From positions 31,619 through 81,432 of the forward strand of contig DTZW01000322.1 in NCBI GenBank assembly GCA_012961165.1: 49,814 nt of DNA, written 5' to 3'. Every line of letters starts with the position of its first letter. Position 1 is the stretch's first letter. Source of the DNA: Gammaproteobacteria bacterium. Its GTDB lineage: Bacteria > Pseudomonadota > Gammaproteobacteria > Pseudomonadales > Azotimanducaceae. Both the position numbers and the translations under genes were made by a program. Shown piece after piece: positions 1-8,806 of the stretch. A model generated the notes under the pieces. The model ran no database searches and had not been told where the DNA came from. It saw nothing but the letters and a program-made list of their open reading frames with translations.

Positions 1-1098
1 GCCAATCACATGAGTCATTCCAAACCGGGCGCCTTCTACCTGGCGCTTATCCGCTTCACCACGAAGGTGCGTGCTGACCTCATAGATATTCGCAATGCCG
101 GTTGCGCCAAGGGGGTGCCCTTTCGAGAGCAATCCTCCGGATACGTTCACCGGAATCCTGCCACCAAGCGCGACTTCACCTTCATCTATCATTCGGCCTG
201 CTTCACCATCTTTACAAAGCCCCAGGTTCTCGTAATGAAGAATCTCAGCAGTCGCAAAACAGTCATGTAGTTCAACGAGGCTAACATCATCCGGACCAAT
301 ACCTGCCATTTCATAGGCTTCTTTTACAGCACGTCGGGTCACTGCATTTACATCAGGCATCACCAGATCACGATCGGAATAAGGGTCGCTGGTCAGAATG
401 GAAGCCTTAACCCTGACGGCACGAGCCATACCCAACTCTTTAGCTTTCTTTTCAGAAACCAGCACTGCTGCTGCAGCACCATCCACATTGACTGAACACA
501 TCAGTTTGGTATTCGGGTATGAAATCATTTCTGCGTTCATGACTGTTTCAAGCGGAGTTTCTATCTGGTACATCGCCTTTGGGTTTAAAGTCGAATGATG
601 ATGGTTCTTCACTGACACCTTTGCGAATTGCTCAAAGGTCGTTCCATAGTTGCGCGAATGTTCCATGCCCGCCTCGGCGAACACTGCAGGCATTGTGCCG
701 GAACCCAGCAGGCCTTCCTTTGGGATACCAGCGGCACCACCACCGCCCCCAAGTAATCCTCTGCCCATTTGCTCAACGCCGACTGCCAGAACAACGTCAT
801 TGACGCCGGCCTTGATAGACATCCATGCTTCCCGGAATGCTGTCGCACCAGTTGCACAGGCATTTGCGCAGTTCACAACACCAATACCTGTCTGGCCAAT
901 TTCCTGGAGGATTCGCTGCCCTACCATTGCACTAGCCTGACCCAGATTACCGCAATACAACGCCTGCATGTCCTGGATGGTTAATCCTGCGTCGTCCAGT
1001 GCCATTAATGCAGCGGTCGCACCCAACTGCGGAACTGTCTTATCGGGAAACCGACCAAACTTGATCATGTCGATACCCATTACATATACATCACTCAT
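1..1098 (-). CDS. Thiolase, SCP-x/lipid-transfer type (C-terminus cut by window edge)
   Basis: The minus frame is open from an ATG at 1098 to the left edge (366 codons, no stop), so the ORF track misses it. The start has a good ribosome site (GGAGAGACTT). The translation begins MSDVYVMGIDMIKFGRFPDK. Thiolase features are a nucleophile-cysteine segment NCANACATGATAF, an HDCFATAE motif and a C-terminal GGLLSKGHPLGATG. This is the SCP-x-like thiolase group, whose members often act with a DUF35 partner in thiolytic or retro-aldol cleavage of acyl-CoAs, for example steroid side chains. The gene follows its DUF35 partner by 27 bp, which supports a complex. The substrate cannot be read from sequence. 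Confidence 0.9.
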   Translation of the reverse strand, partial: MSDVYVMGIDMIKFGRFPDKTVPQLGATAALMALDDAGLTIQDMQALYCGNLGQASAMVGQRILQEIGQTGIGVVNCANACATGATAFREAWMSIKAGVNDVVLAVGVEQMGRGLLGGGGGAAGIPKEGLLGSGTMPAVFAEAGMEHSRNYGTTFEQFAKVSVKNHHHSTLNPKAMYQIETPLETVMNAEMISYPNTKLMCSVNVDGAAAAVLVSEKKAKELGMARAVRVKASILTSDPYSDRDLVMPDVNAVTRRAVKEAYEMAGIGPDDVSLVELHDCFATAEILHYENLGLCKDGEAGRMIDEGEVALGGRIPVNVSGGLLSKGHPLGATGIANIYEVSTHLRGEADKRQVEGARFGMTHVIG

Positions 1099-1125
1099 AA
1101 GTCTCTCCTCGATTAATTGTTGCGC

Positions 1126-1554
1126 TCAAGCTGCTGGTTGGAAAAAATAGCTAATGTAACTGTTGCCGTCTTTGTCCTTTCGCCCAAGGGCGTCATCGAA
1201 CACGACATCAACTGGCATATCGAACTGGATCTTAGCTGGGTCCGGTTCAACATTGATCAGATTGCCCTTAACTGTACCACCACCATCAAGATCAACAATC
1301 GCGGATATGTAAGGAACTTCAATGCCTGGAAAGCTTCGATGAACAATACTGTAGACATACAGTTTGCCTTTATTGGACAGCCGGGTCGGTTTTAACTGAT
1401 CACGGGCACCACAACTTGAGCAGTTGTTCCTTTCGCCAAGAAAAATTGCTCCACATCCACATTTTTGACCTTCCAGGTACGGGTCATTTGTGCCGACACC
1501 TTTCAGCCAGGGTACAACTGGCAGCGGCCCCTCGTCCTTCGCTTGTTCAGACAT
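1126..1554 (-). CDS. DUF35 / OB-fold Zn-ribbon acyl-CoA-binding protein
   Basis: A 142-aa protein with an N-terminal rubredoxin-like zinc ribbon (CGCGAIFLGERNNCSSCG, about residues 32-49) followed by an OB-fold region ending in YISYFFQPAA. This is the standard DUF35 layout and length. ATG at 1554 follows a GAGGTA ribosome site. It sits 27 bp before the thiolase on the same strand, so the two are almost certainly one operon. In characterised pairs the DUF35 chain binds the CoA thioester and completes the active site of the thiolase-like partner. That role is inferred here from context. Confidence 0.88.
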   Translation of the reverse strand: MSEQAKDEGPLPVVPWLKGVGTNDPYLEGQKCGCGAIFLGERNNCSSCGARDQLKPTRLSNKGKLYVYSIVHRSFPGIEVPYISAIVDLDGGGTVKGNLINVEPDPAKIQFDMPVDVVFDDALGRKDKDGNSYISYFFQPAA

Positions 1555-1642
1555 TCTTTACCTCAATGATAAATTGCAAAGGGATCAAGGGTAAACCTGA
1601 AGGCCCTTCTGTTTCAAGGAATTAGACCAATAGACCCGATAA

Positions 1643-1705
1643 TTTAAAGGGGACGGAGGGAATTAAAGCATTCTGTTCCATCTAATCCCCTCCGTCCCCT
1701 TTAAA
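1643..1705. repeat. REP-like long inverted repeat
   Basis: Two 23-bp arms, beginning TTTAAAGGGGACGGAGGG (1643-1665) and its reverse complement (1683-1705), match at 22 of 23 positions around a 17-nt spacer. The element lies between the stop of the monooxygenase gene (1708) and the start of the DUF35 gene. GGGGACGGAGGG-type palindromes recur in genomes that carry REP-associated tyrosine transposases, so a non-autonomous REP/MITE-like element is the likeliest reading. Its transcript would form a very stable hairpin and could also end or stabilise the monooxygenase mRNA. Confidence 0.75.
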
Positions 1706-1707
1706 AG

Positions 1708-2565
1708 TTAGCCAAAGACGCGGGTCATGGCCTTTTGGGCGCGTTCTCTAAGGGTATCCATCTTGGCAGCCATGACTGGCAATATCATCTGTTCGACGCC
1801 TAGCGCTTCAAACCGGCGCATATCGTCAAGCGACCTGACGCTAGCATGGGGGCTGGCATAAAGCTTGATTTCCGACATTGATCGACCGTTTTTCTCCAAT
1901 TGGCCATTCAGGTACTCCAGCCTCTCTTCAAACGAATCCGGCGTGAGGTTAAAGCCATACCAGCCCTGCCCAACCTGAGCTACTCGCCGCAATGCAGGAT
2001 CACTCTCGCCTCCAAAGATAATAGGCGGATGGGGTTGCTGGACAGGCTTCGGGTTCTGGTATGACGCCTGTACGGAATAGTATTTACCATCAAAACTGGA
2101 GACTTCGTCACACCAGAGTGTCTTCATCACAGCAAGGCACTCGAGCGTTCGGCCAGCCCGGTCTTCCCACGGCACACCCAGGGCATCAAATTCTTCCTTA
2201 AGCCAACCAATACCAACACCAAGTTCAAATCGCCCTCCGGACAAATAATCCAGATCCGCGCAGACCTTCGCCGTGTAAACAGGGTTCCTCTGCGGAACGA
2301 GACAGATTCCGGTGGCGAGCTTTATCCTGGAAGTATGTGCTGCCACAAAAGTCAGTGCACTGAACGGATCAAGCAGGCTTCGAGGCTCGCCCGCGATTCT
2401 GCCATCTTCTGTATACGGGTAACGTGATTCATATTCAGGAAAGAACATCACATGTTCTGGCACCCAGAAACCATAAAAGCCAACCTCTTCCACATGCTGG
2501 GCAGCCTCAATAATGTACGATGGACTTGTGTATTCGTTAAACGCCATCTGGCATCCGATTTTCAT
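1708..2565 (-). CDS. Luciferase-like monooxygenase (F420-dependent-type LLM oxidoreductase)
   Basis: About 285 aa with the bacterial luciferase-like TIM-barrel pattern: N-terminal MKIGCQMAFNEY, GFYGFWVPEHV, the conserved LATGICLVPQRNPVYTAK and GGRFELGVGIGWLKEEF, and PPIIFGGESDPALRRVA. Such enzymes oxidise or reduce substrates with FMN or F420. Cofactor choice cannot be decided here, and F420 is not universal in Gammaproteobacteria. I start at ATG 2565 rather than the in-frame GTG 2571, because AGGAGTGAGC directly precedes the ATG. A second member of the superfamily lies at 32880-33770. The gene lies upstream of the DUF35-thiolase pair on the same strand, separated by the REP-like repeat. Confidence 0.9.
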   Translation of the reverse strand: MKIGCQMAFNEYTSPSYIIEAAQHVEEVGFYGFWVPEHVMFFPEYESRYPYTEDGRIAGEPRSLLDPFSALTFVAAHTSRIKLATGICLVPQRNPVYTAKVCADLDYLSGGRFELGVGIGWLKEEFDALGVPWEDRAGRTLECLAVMKTLWCDEVSSFDGKYYSVQASYQNPKPVQQPHPPIIFGGESDPALRRVAQVGQGWYGFNLTPDSFEERLEYLNGQLEKNGRSMSEIKLYASPHASVRSLDDMRRFEALGVEQMILPVMAAKMDTLRERAQKAMTRVFG

Positions 2566-2672
2566 GCTCACTCCTTTTTGTTACTAGGCAAATTGTTCAC
2601 AGGCGCGACTTGTCACGCCTATATTGCAACACCAGATTTTGAATCTACTCGCCACTATACCGCAGTGACACG

Positions 2673-3155
2673 GTGGTTGTAGACATACCTGACATCTCCG
2701 TTGGTGCTAAGCTCGCACTTATGGCCGATTGCAAACATAGCTGGATGTGCCACGGCAGAAAACTCGCGCTGGATACTATTCTGGATGACTGGCTGGGTCC
2801 CACCCTCGCACTGGTACATTGTGAGGAATGTGGTAACCCGGCGCTCCTTCACCTGGTTAGCTGGCGCGGAAACGGTCTGGCAGAGCGAATCTACGCCATC
2901 AGGCTTGTCGACTCCAGGACGAGGAATACCTACCTTGCCAATATCAACCGTGACTACTGTGACCTGACCCGAAAAGCTTCAGAAACTGAAGCACTCATTA
3001 GCGCCTGCAGTCAGAACGCCAGGCTGGTTCTGGTCACCGGTCCTGAAATGATAGTTGAAGCGTCTTCCAGGGACTTATTCAACCCTCCGGTCACGGACTG
3101 GCAGGATGTAAAAACAGAGACCTATGATGGCTGGATGAAATTTTTGCCGATATGA
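2673..3155 (+). CDS. Hypothetical protein with His/Cys-rich N-terminus
   Basis: 160 aa from a GTG at 2673; an internal ATG at 2721 (MADCKHSWMCHGRKLALD) is an equally plausible start, and neither has a strong ribosome site. After the second start the sequence shows HSWMCH and, about 30 residues later, HCEECGNPALLH, which could bind a metal. The remainder looks globular and soluble, with no signal peptide or membrane segment. Its last 34 bp overlap a decayed MBL-fold gene on the other strand. I do not recognise the family. The long open frame and ordinary codon use suggest a real gene. Confidence 0.6.
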   Translation: MVVDIPDISVGAKLALMADCKHSWMCHGRKLALDTILDDWLGPTLALVHCEECGNPALLHLVSWRGNGLAERIYAIRLVDSRTRNTYLANINRDYCDLTRKASETEALISACSQNARLVLVTGPEMIVEASSRDLFNPPVTDWQDVKTETYDGWMKFLPI

Positions 3156-3495
3156 CCAATCGTGTATCCAGGTGTTTGTATGAGCTTGATTTCATCGCAG
3201 ACGTGATGGTCATTGCTGACCAGATCAATAAGGCCTGCTCCCAGAACGTGTTTGATGGAATCTGAGAGTACGTTCAGATTTAAATCCTTCAACCATGGTT
3301 CAACGTCCTCGGTTTCCTGTTCATCATTCACATAATCGAATTCAGTGCGCACAATCAGATAGCGCGCTTTCGGAAATGTGGGTACCCAAGTGTCGTTTAC
3401 CAGCATGGTATTCCAGCCCACATAGTCCGGGTGATGGAGAGTACACAAGTCAATGCGGTCTTCGTCGCAGGGATTGATGTGAGGAGGTATTCACG
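3122..3495 (-). pseudogene. Remnant of MBL-fold metallo-hydrolase
   Basis: The minus frame reads NPCDEDRIDLCTLHHPDYVG, then WNTMLVND..W.PTFPKARYL and later GAGLIDLVSNDHHVCDEIKL and TPGYTIGHI. This follows metallo-beta-lactamase-fold hydrolases of the lactonase type (HxHxDHVGWNT ... PTFPNARYL ... DH ... TPGHTPGHV). The key motif is broken: HxHxDH has become LHHPDY, and the later TPGHTPGH has lost its histidine. Both termini are missing and upstream sequence is closed by a stop at about 3496. The track entry 3122-3448 has only a TTG start. I call it a decayed fragment. Confidence 0.7.
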
Positions 3496-3576
3496 AAACG
3501 TTATCAATACTCAACATCTTTCGCCTTCTTTTTGAAAGTGCGAAACTGGGCGAGGTCGTAAAAATCCAGGAAAGCT

Positions 3577-4662
3577 ATGAAACCTCAATCAATCTCAGCC
3601 GTTATTTTGGGATTATTCGCGTCGGGTTGTTCTTCCTTGGTTTCGAGAGTATTTCCTCTTGATGACTTGCCACCGCCTTCTGGGCCCCACGTCGTCGGCA
3701 CACAGTTTTTTGAGTGGGTCGATGCGTCGCGCGAGGAACTGTTTACCGATGACCCGAGTGACCACCGCCGGTTGGCGGGTCAGGTTTGGTATCCAGCCGC
3801 TGCAACGAGTGGCGAGGCTCGCCAACCGTACTTGGATTTTCCGGAACGGCGTCTCGATATGATCGCTTATCAGTCGGGGCTACCCCGTTTCATGATCGCG
3901 CATATGCAGCGGGTTCAAACCAACGCTGTTCTGAATGCACCTTTTCTGGCGCAGGACCAGAAGACGCCAGTAGTTCTGTTTTCCCACGGCTTAAGCGGTA
4001 TGAAGAATCAGAACACCATACAGGCAGAGGTGCTGGCCAGCCACGGCATCACGGTCATCAGTGTAGACCACGCCTATGATGCTTTCCTGACGATTTTCGC
4101 TGACGGGTCCGAGGCGGATTACCGATCATCGGATACAGAAAACCGTACCGGGGAGGCATTTATCGCCTTTCGATTACCCCAATTAGACACCCGGGTTGCC
4201 GATCTTGTCTTTGTACTGAACGAAATAGAGCGGCGAAGTGACGAGACCGATAGCATTTGGGCCAACCTGCAGACTGACGCCGTCGGCGTGTTTGGACATT
4301 CTTTCGGTGGCGCGACGGCACTTATGTTGTTAACAAAAGACGATCGAGTGACCAAAGCTTTGGCCTTGGATGGCTGGATGGTTCCCGTGCCGCGAGAGGT
4401 TATTTCCGCTGGCACGGAGAAACCATTTTATTATCTTGGGCAGGCCGCATGGGACGACCCCATCAATTACAAAAAACTCGACAAGTTTTTGAAGGCGTCT
4501 CCCCAGGCCCGGAAACAATTGGTGCCAGGCACCAAGCACTTTGACTACTCGGATGCACCGCAGTTTTCTAACCTGGCCAAGCGGTTTGGACTGTCTGGAG
4601 AGGTCTCACGCCCAGAGCTCAGAAAACTTATTAACAAAGCGGTTCTTACCTTCTTTGAGTGA
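3577..4662 (+). CDS. Lipoprotein alpha/beta hydrolase, PAF-acetylhydrolase type
   Basis: 361 aa with a lipoprotein signal (MKPQSISAVILGLFASGC, lipobox FASGC, lipidated Cys18). The PAF-acetylhydrolase family pattern follows: RRLAGQVWYPA, VVLFSHGLSGMKNQN (about 132-146), SVDHAYDA, the nucleophile elbow FGHSFGGAT (Ser242) and a C-terminal KHFDYSDAPQF with the likely catalytic His. Family members hydrolyse short or oxidised sn-2 acyl esters of phospholipids or other small esters. The lipobox puts this one on the periplasmic or outer face. ATG at 3577 follows AGGAAAGCT. It appears monocistronic. Confidence 0.85.
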   Translation: MKPQSISAVILGLFASGCSSLVSRVFPLDDLPPPSGPHVVGTQFFEWVDASREELFTDDPSDHRRLAGQVWYPAAATSGEARQPYLDFPERRLDMIAYQSGLPRFMIAHMQRVQTNAVLNAPFLAQDQKTPVVLFSHGLSGMKNQNTIQAEVLASHGITVISVDHAYDAFLTIFADGSEADYRSSDTENRTGEAFIAFRLPQLDTRVADLVFVLNEIERRSDETDSIWANLQTDAVGVFGHSFGGATALMLLTKDDRVTKALALDGWMVPVPREVISAGTEKPFYYLGQAAWDDPINYKKLDKFLKASPQARKQLVPGTKHFDYSDAPQFSNLAKRFGLSGEVSRPELRKLINKAVLTFFE

Positions 4663-5020
4663 CGCTAGAGCCAGTAGCGGTTGGGCCAGGGCAGTGCAAC
4701 CCTCGCTGACCGCCAGGATGCTGCCCTGAGTTCCGAAGGCGCTGGATCGGCGGAGAGGGCCACGACCGCGGTATCATCCTTGTGATCTATGCAAACGGCA
4801 ATGACATTGCCGCCGGGTTTGTTCGCCGAAAAAATCGTGGCTTCCATGATCATCGGCTTGGCGGGTATCCGGGCACTAGAGCTGCGCCCGGTGAAATAGA
4901 CGGTGCATCATTGATACCTAAGGGTCAAAACCAAACATGGGAATGATGCCAGCGACGCGAAAACATGTTTACCTTCCTTGGCTTTTTTTAATGTTAACGA
5001 GCAGCTTTGCAGGAAGAACA
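4663..5020. other. Intergenic stretch without a recognised gene
   Basis: A minus-strand open frame (4665-4853; ends VALPWPNRYWL) and short plus-strand frames exist, but none matches a family I know and none has a convincing ribosome site. The stretch ends in the leader of the FAH-like remnant at 5021. Given that remnant, decayed coding DNA here is possible but unproven. Confidence 0.4.
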
Positions 5021-5131
5021 ATGGCCTTTAGACTTGTAAATATCGAGGGCAGGTCCGCGCTGGCTTTATAGGATGGTTACGCTGATCCAGAAACCATCTC
5101 GAAGGGGCGCCTCTCTCCACCTTCCAACTAG
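5021..5131 (+). pseudogene. N-terminal remnant of fumarylacetoacetate-hydrolase-family gene
   Basis: After a good ribosome site (AGGAAGAACA) ATG 5021 opens MAFRLVNIEGRSALAL, then an in-frame TAG at 5069, then DGYADPETISKGRLSPPSN in the same frame before a second TAG. This resembles the N-terminal extension of FAH-family proteins (a start like xFRxANIxGRAAL followed by DLxxxSxGxL). The catalytic domain is absent: the reading stops at the hairpin upstream of the amidase gene. The intact ribosome site and single-base nonsense suggest recent decay. The short length keeps confidence moderate. Confidence 0.5.
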
Positions 5132-5160
5132 ACAATAACACCGCATTAGGTGTTATTGTC
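5131..5160. promoter_or_regulatory. Perfect 12-bp inverted repeat before amidase gene
   Basis: GACAATAACACC and its exact reverse complement GGTGTTATTGTC flank a 6-nt spacer (GCATTA), ending 24 nt before the amidase ATG. The arms are A/T-rich at the base and no U-tract follows, so this looks more like an operator for a dimeric repressor (TetR or GntR style) than a terminator. As RNA it could also form a hairpin near the ribosome site. No regulator gene is adjacent. Confidence 0.55.
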
Positions 5161-5184
5161 GATTCTTCTGCAGGGAGAATTGTT

Positions 5185-6651
5185 ATGTCGTCGATTGCAT
5201 ATTTGTCAGCTTTAGAACTAGCCAGCAAGCTTCGGGATAAACAGATCAGTTCGGTTGAAATCACCCAACACTACATTGATCGCATTGAAAAGTATGATGG
5301 CTCAATCAACGCAGTCGTCGTTCGAACCTTTGAGGATGCGTTGGAAAAAGCAGCTGCAGCCGATGCGGCACTTGGCGCGACAAAGGGTAGCTCCGGTCAA
5401 CCTCCAGGCCCACTGCATGGCGTTCCCATGACGATTAAAGAATCTTATGTTATGGCGAATACGCCAACGACATGGGGCATCGAGGGATTCAAAGAAAACG
5501 TATCCAAGACTGATGGCTTGGCGGTGCAGCGCTTTCGGAAAAATGGGGCACACTTTCTTGGTAAAACAAACGTGCCCGTCGAGCTTGCGGACTTTCAGAG
5601 TTATAACCCTATCTACGGAACCACAGGTAACCCCTTCGATACAACAAAAACACCAGGGGGATCATCCGGTGGTAGTGCTGCTGCATTGGCAGCGGGCTTT
5701 ACCGGGCTCGAGGCAGGTTCTGATATAGGTGGTTCGATACGTAACCCAGCCCACTTCTGCGGCGTATTCGGTCACAAACCGACCTACGGGATCGTACCGA
5801 TGCAAGGTCATGAACTGGTTGCCAATATGCCAGAGGCAGATCTGGCAGTGTGTGGACCCCTTGCAAGAACTGCTGAAGATCTTGAACTTGCTTTGAACAT
5901 CATGGCAGGACCAGCAGATCGAGAAGCAGTAGGTTGGCAGCTCTCGCTTCCCGCCGCTGACAAAAAAAATCTAAAAGATTTTCGTGTCGCGATATGGCCT
6001 ACTGATGAGATGGCGCCTGTTACCGCCGAGATCGCAGACCGGGCAACTATGGTGGGTGAAACCCTATCAAGGCTAGGTGCCACAGTTTCAGATTTAGCGC
6101 GCCCCGATATTGACCTTTACCGCGCGCAGGGCAACTACCATACCTTGCTTAATACGGTGATGACCGGCGCGATGGGTGATAGTGCTGTCGCCGAAGCGCA
6201 GGCAAACGCTGATCAATTTGATTCTTCTGACAACTCAATGGCGGCGATAGCTGCGCGATCAGTCGTCCTGTCGCACCGAGATTGGATGAGAAGTAATACC
6301 CAACGCGAACAACTTCGGCATGCATGGAGTGCATTCTTTGAAGAATGGGATATTTTGATCTGCCCGCAGATGGCAACCGCTGCTTTTCCTCATGATCATA
6401 GTCAGATGAGTGAACGTACTTTAAAAGTTGATAATGAAGAACAGGATTATTTCCAACAAATATTCTGGGCAGGTATGGCGGTGAATGCCTACCTTCCAAG
6501 CACTGTATTTCCAACGGGACTGTCCAGAGAAGGATTACCCATCGGCCTGCAAGCGGTAAGTGCACCTTACAGAGACTACCGAACGATAGAGTTTGCGCGC
6601 CTGATATCCCGTGAGATTGGCGGTTTTATACAACCAGACGGTTACGGCTAA
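5185..6651 (+). CDS. Amidase (amidase-signature family)
   Basis: 488 aa, full length for the family. The catalytic Ser-cisSer-Lys triad is visible: Lys85 in PMTIKES, cis-Ser160 in TPGGSSGGSAAA and nucleophile Ser184 in GSDIGGSIRNPA, with the usual 24-residue spacing between the serines. The enzyme should hydrolyse a carboxamide to acid and ammonia. It lacks the partner subunits of GatCAB and carries no signal peptide, so a free-standing catabolic amidase is likely. ATG at 5185 follows CAGGGAGAAT. The second amidase at 6966-8393 is divergent in sequence and convergent in orientation, so they are not tandem duplicates. Confidence 0.93.
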   Translation: MSSIAYLSALELASKLRDKQISSVEITQHYIDRIEKYDGSINAVVVRTFEDALEKAAAADAALGATKGSSGQPPGPLHGVPMTIKESYVMANTPTTWGIEGFKENVSKTDGLAVQRFRKNGAHFLGKTNVPVELADFQSYNPIYGTTGNPFDTTKTPGGSSGGSAAALAAGFTGLEAGSDIGGSIRNPAHFCGVFGHKPTYGIVPMQGHELVANMPEADLAVCGPLARTAEDLELALNIMAGPADREAVGWQLSLPAADKKNLKDFRVAIWPTDEMAPVTAEIADRATMVGETLSRLGATVSDLARPDIDLYRAQGNYHTLLNTVMTGAMGDSAVAEAQANADQFDSSDNSMAAIAARSVVLSHRDWMRSNTQREQLRHAWSAFFEEWDILICPQMATAAFPHDHSQMSERTLKVDNEEQDYFQQIFWAGMAVNAYLPSTVFPTGLSREGLPIGLQAVSAPYRDYRTIEFARLISREIGGFIQPDGYG

Positions 6652-6965
6652 TTATAAAAACGATAATCACAAATTAACATCACATCAGAGCAGCAGCACC
6701 ATATTTGCGATTAAATTTGATACACCACAGTCTGATGGCGACGACACTGACAACGATTCCAGATGGCCCAGTCACGCCTAACGGAATGACGATTGATGCC
6801 GATTATGTTTACCATATGGGTTTGAAGGAGACCTTATCAAACACCTGGCGAAGATTTGGAATGATACGATCAGCCGCCAGCAACTTGGTTGGGCCTAACC
6901 TGTCGCTATCGAGTTAAAGACGGCTATGTCATGCTATCTAAACGCAGAGGATAGAAATCAAACGT
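6652..6965. other. Intergenic region between convergent amidase genes
   Basis: A 70-aa plus-strand ORF (6705-6917) contains DADYVYHMGLKE; a neighbouring frame reads GDLIKHLAKIWNDTISRQQL. The two look as if they could be frame-shifted pieces of one former gene, but I cannot name a family. No terminator-like hairpin with a U-tract was seen between these convergent genes. Confidence 0.35.
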
Positions 6966-8393
6966 TCACACGTTGAATTCTGGCCACCTATCCATCCAGG
7001 GCCTCAACACGGCAATCAGCGCGGCCAGATCAAGCAATTCCTGCTCCGAATCCCAGCCGGCCATGGCATTGAGTCCAGTTGGAAGCGATTCCCCGATAAA
7101 ACCGCAAGGTATGGAAATTGCCGGATGTCCGGTCATATTGGCCAGCGCTAAATGGATCCACCAGCGACTCAAAGGAAGCATTTCGCCGCCAATATTGACT
7201 CGCTGCACCCCATCAGAATCTGCAGGTGGGGGTCTCGCCGTCACCGTGGGTGTAACAATAAAATCAAATTCACTGAAAATTGTTTCAACACGATCATATA
7301 ACCGGGATCGCTCTATGGCTTGTTGTTGAAGTTGGACACCGTCACTATGATAGTCGCTGCCCTCAAGTAACTGATGCAATCCTGGATCCAGAAGCGCTTG
7401 CTGCTGCTGAGTCATGGAACGAACTCTGGCGGCGAGATTAGTCGTCAACAGGTTCGAAAAGATACTCGAATCGAATTTTACGGGATCGGAACTGGCCACC
7501 TCGATATTCATACCGGATGATGCCAGAAGAGAGAGCATCGCCTCGACTGACTCAAGCATCTCCTGGTCGACCGTATTACCACCCATCGATGGAATCATTA
7601 ACAACCTTTTCCCCTTCAATTTGAGTTCGGGGTCTTTCGCAATCTCAACGGGTCTGCGCAGCCTTCTCGACAAGGGGTCAGAAGGGTGAGCACCCGACAT
7701 CGCATTTAACATGGCCGCCAAATCAGGCACTGTCCGGGAATTTATTGAAACCGAACTATTATTGCCAAAATGAAAGGGCCAGGTCTCATGGGGAATCGCC
7801 CCAAGGGTGGGTTTTAAGCCTAAAACCCCGCAGACCGCCGCTGGTATCCGAGCTGAGCCGCCCCCGTCGGTGGACACTGCCAGAGTTCCCATTCCTGTGG
7901 CTACGGCGACACCAGCACCACCACTGCTACCACCCGAGGTCAGTCTGGTATTCCACGGATTACGCGTAATGCCACAAAGCAGTGAATCTGTTGTGACTTT
8001 CACGGCAAACTCTGGGGTCGTGGTTTTACCCACCAAAATAGCGCCTGCCTGGCGCATCCTCGACACACCGACAGCATCAGTGTCTGGTATATAAGCTGCA
8101 AATGCTCTGGAACCGTAGGTAGATCGCACGCCAGCTGTATTAAGTAAATCCTTCACGGTAAAGGGCACGCCATGAAGTGCAGGAAGATCCTCCGCAGCAT
8201 TATCTGCAACCATTTGATCAGCCAGGCGCGCCTGAGTACGGGCTCCCGATACATCCAAATTCACAAAAGCGTTTAAATGCTGATCGACTTCTTTAATACG
8301 CGACAAGGTCGCTTCCAGCACTTCTGAGGCACTGGTTTCTCCGCTTTTAATGAGTCTGGCGAGCTCTACGCCAGGCAGCTTGACAATATCCAT
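6966..8393 (-). CDS. Amidase (amidase-signature family)
   Basis: 475 aa. Lys81 lies in VPFTVKDLL, cis-Ser156 in TSGGSSGGAG and the nucleophile Ser180 in STDGGGSARIPA, so the amidase triad is complete with standard spacing. The C-terminal ISIPCGFIGESLPTGLN is typical. Cytosolic, no signal peptide. It is oriented toward the first amidase and separated from it by 314 bp. Sequence differences around the triad suggest a different substrate from the neighbour. Candidate substrates include aryl or acyl amides, and nothing in the sequence decides this. Confidence 0.92.
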   Translation of the reverse strand: MDIVKLPGVELARLIKSGETSASEVLEATLSRIKEVDQHLNAFVNLDVSGARTQARLADQMVADNAAEDLPALHGVPFTVKDLLNTAGVRSTYGSRAFAAYIPDTDAVGVSRMRQAGAILVGKTTTPEFAVKVTTDSLLCGITRNPWNTRLTSGGSSGGAGVAVATGMGTLAVSTDGGGSARIPAAVCGVLGLKPTLGAIPHETWPFHFGNNSSVSINSRTVPDLAAMLNAMSGAHPSDPLSRRLRRPVEIAKDPELKLKGKRLLMIPSMGGNTVDQEMLESVEAMLSLLASSGMNIEVASSDPVKFDSSIFSNLLTTNLAARVRSMTQQQQALLDPGLHQLLEGSDYHSDGVQLQQQAIERSRLYDRVETIFSEFDFIVTPTVTARPPPADSDGVQRVNIGGEMLPLSRWWIHLALANMTGHPAISIPCGFIGESLPTGLNAMAGWDSEQELLDLAALIAVLRPWMDRWPEFNV

Positions 8394-8501
8394 AGCCTAT
8401 TGTTCCGTTATGCAACAACCGGTTTATATCCCCAACGTGCACCTAACACCCATTTATAGAGATGCAATCGTAACTTTACGCTTCGATTATAGCTTACATA
8501 C

Positions 8502-8806
8502 TTACCAGGTTGATCCCCGCCTCATATTGTAAGCCAATACATGAAGACTCACTTCAGAAGTGACCCTAGCAGTGGTTTTAGTCAAAAAGTGAGTCGCACC
8601 CATCCAGTGACTCAACAGGTGCATCGAGTTGGTCCTTGATAGGTCGGGTCTCTTGAGAGGGTGCTTGTGCTTCGGTCTTAGACAACAGGGACAGGTATTG
8701 ATCAATGCCGGTATCAACTTCTTCAAGACGCCGTTTTATACCTCCCGTTTAAAGTTCTTGTTACGATTGTCAACTTCGATGAACTTGCTCAGTGGAAGAG
8801 ATTTAT
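8502..8806 (-). pseudogene. C-terminal remnant of an IS1182-like DDE transposase
   Basis: Three minus-strand frames read in order as one transposase C-terminus: PLSKFIEVDNRNKNFKREV, then KRRLEEVDTGIDQYLSLLSK...ETRPIKDQL, then LLSHWMGATHFLTKTTARVTS and EVSLHVLAYNMRR. NRNKNF, the RRLEEVDxxIxxYLxxL helix and the final WMGATHFLTK...SLHVLAYNxRR are hallmarks of IS1182-type transposases. At least two frame changes and the missing N-terminal two thirds make it inactive. I did not find terminal inverted repeats. It marks a past insertion next to the beta-propeller lipoprotein gene. Confidence 0.75.

Noticed and set aside
4665-4853. 62-aa minus ORF ending NRYWL
   Set aside because: No ribosome site, no recognised domain, and closed by a stop shortly upstream; recorded only as intergenic.
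6705-6917. 70-aa plus ORF
   Set aside because: No ribosome site and no known family; possibly part of an unidentifiable remnant.
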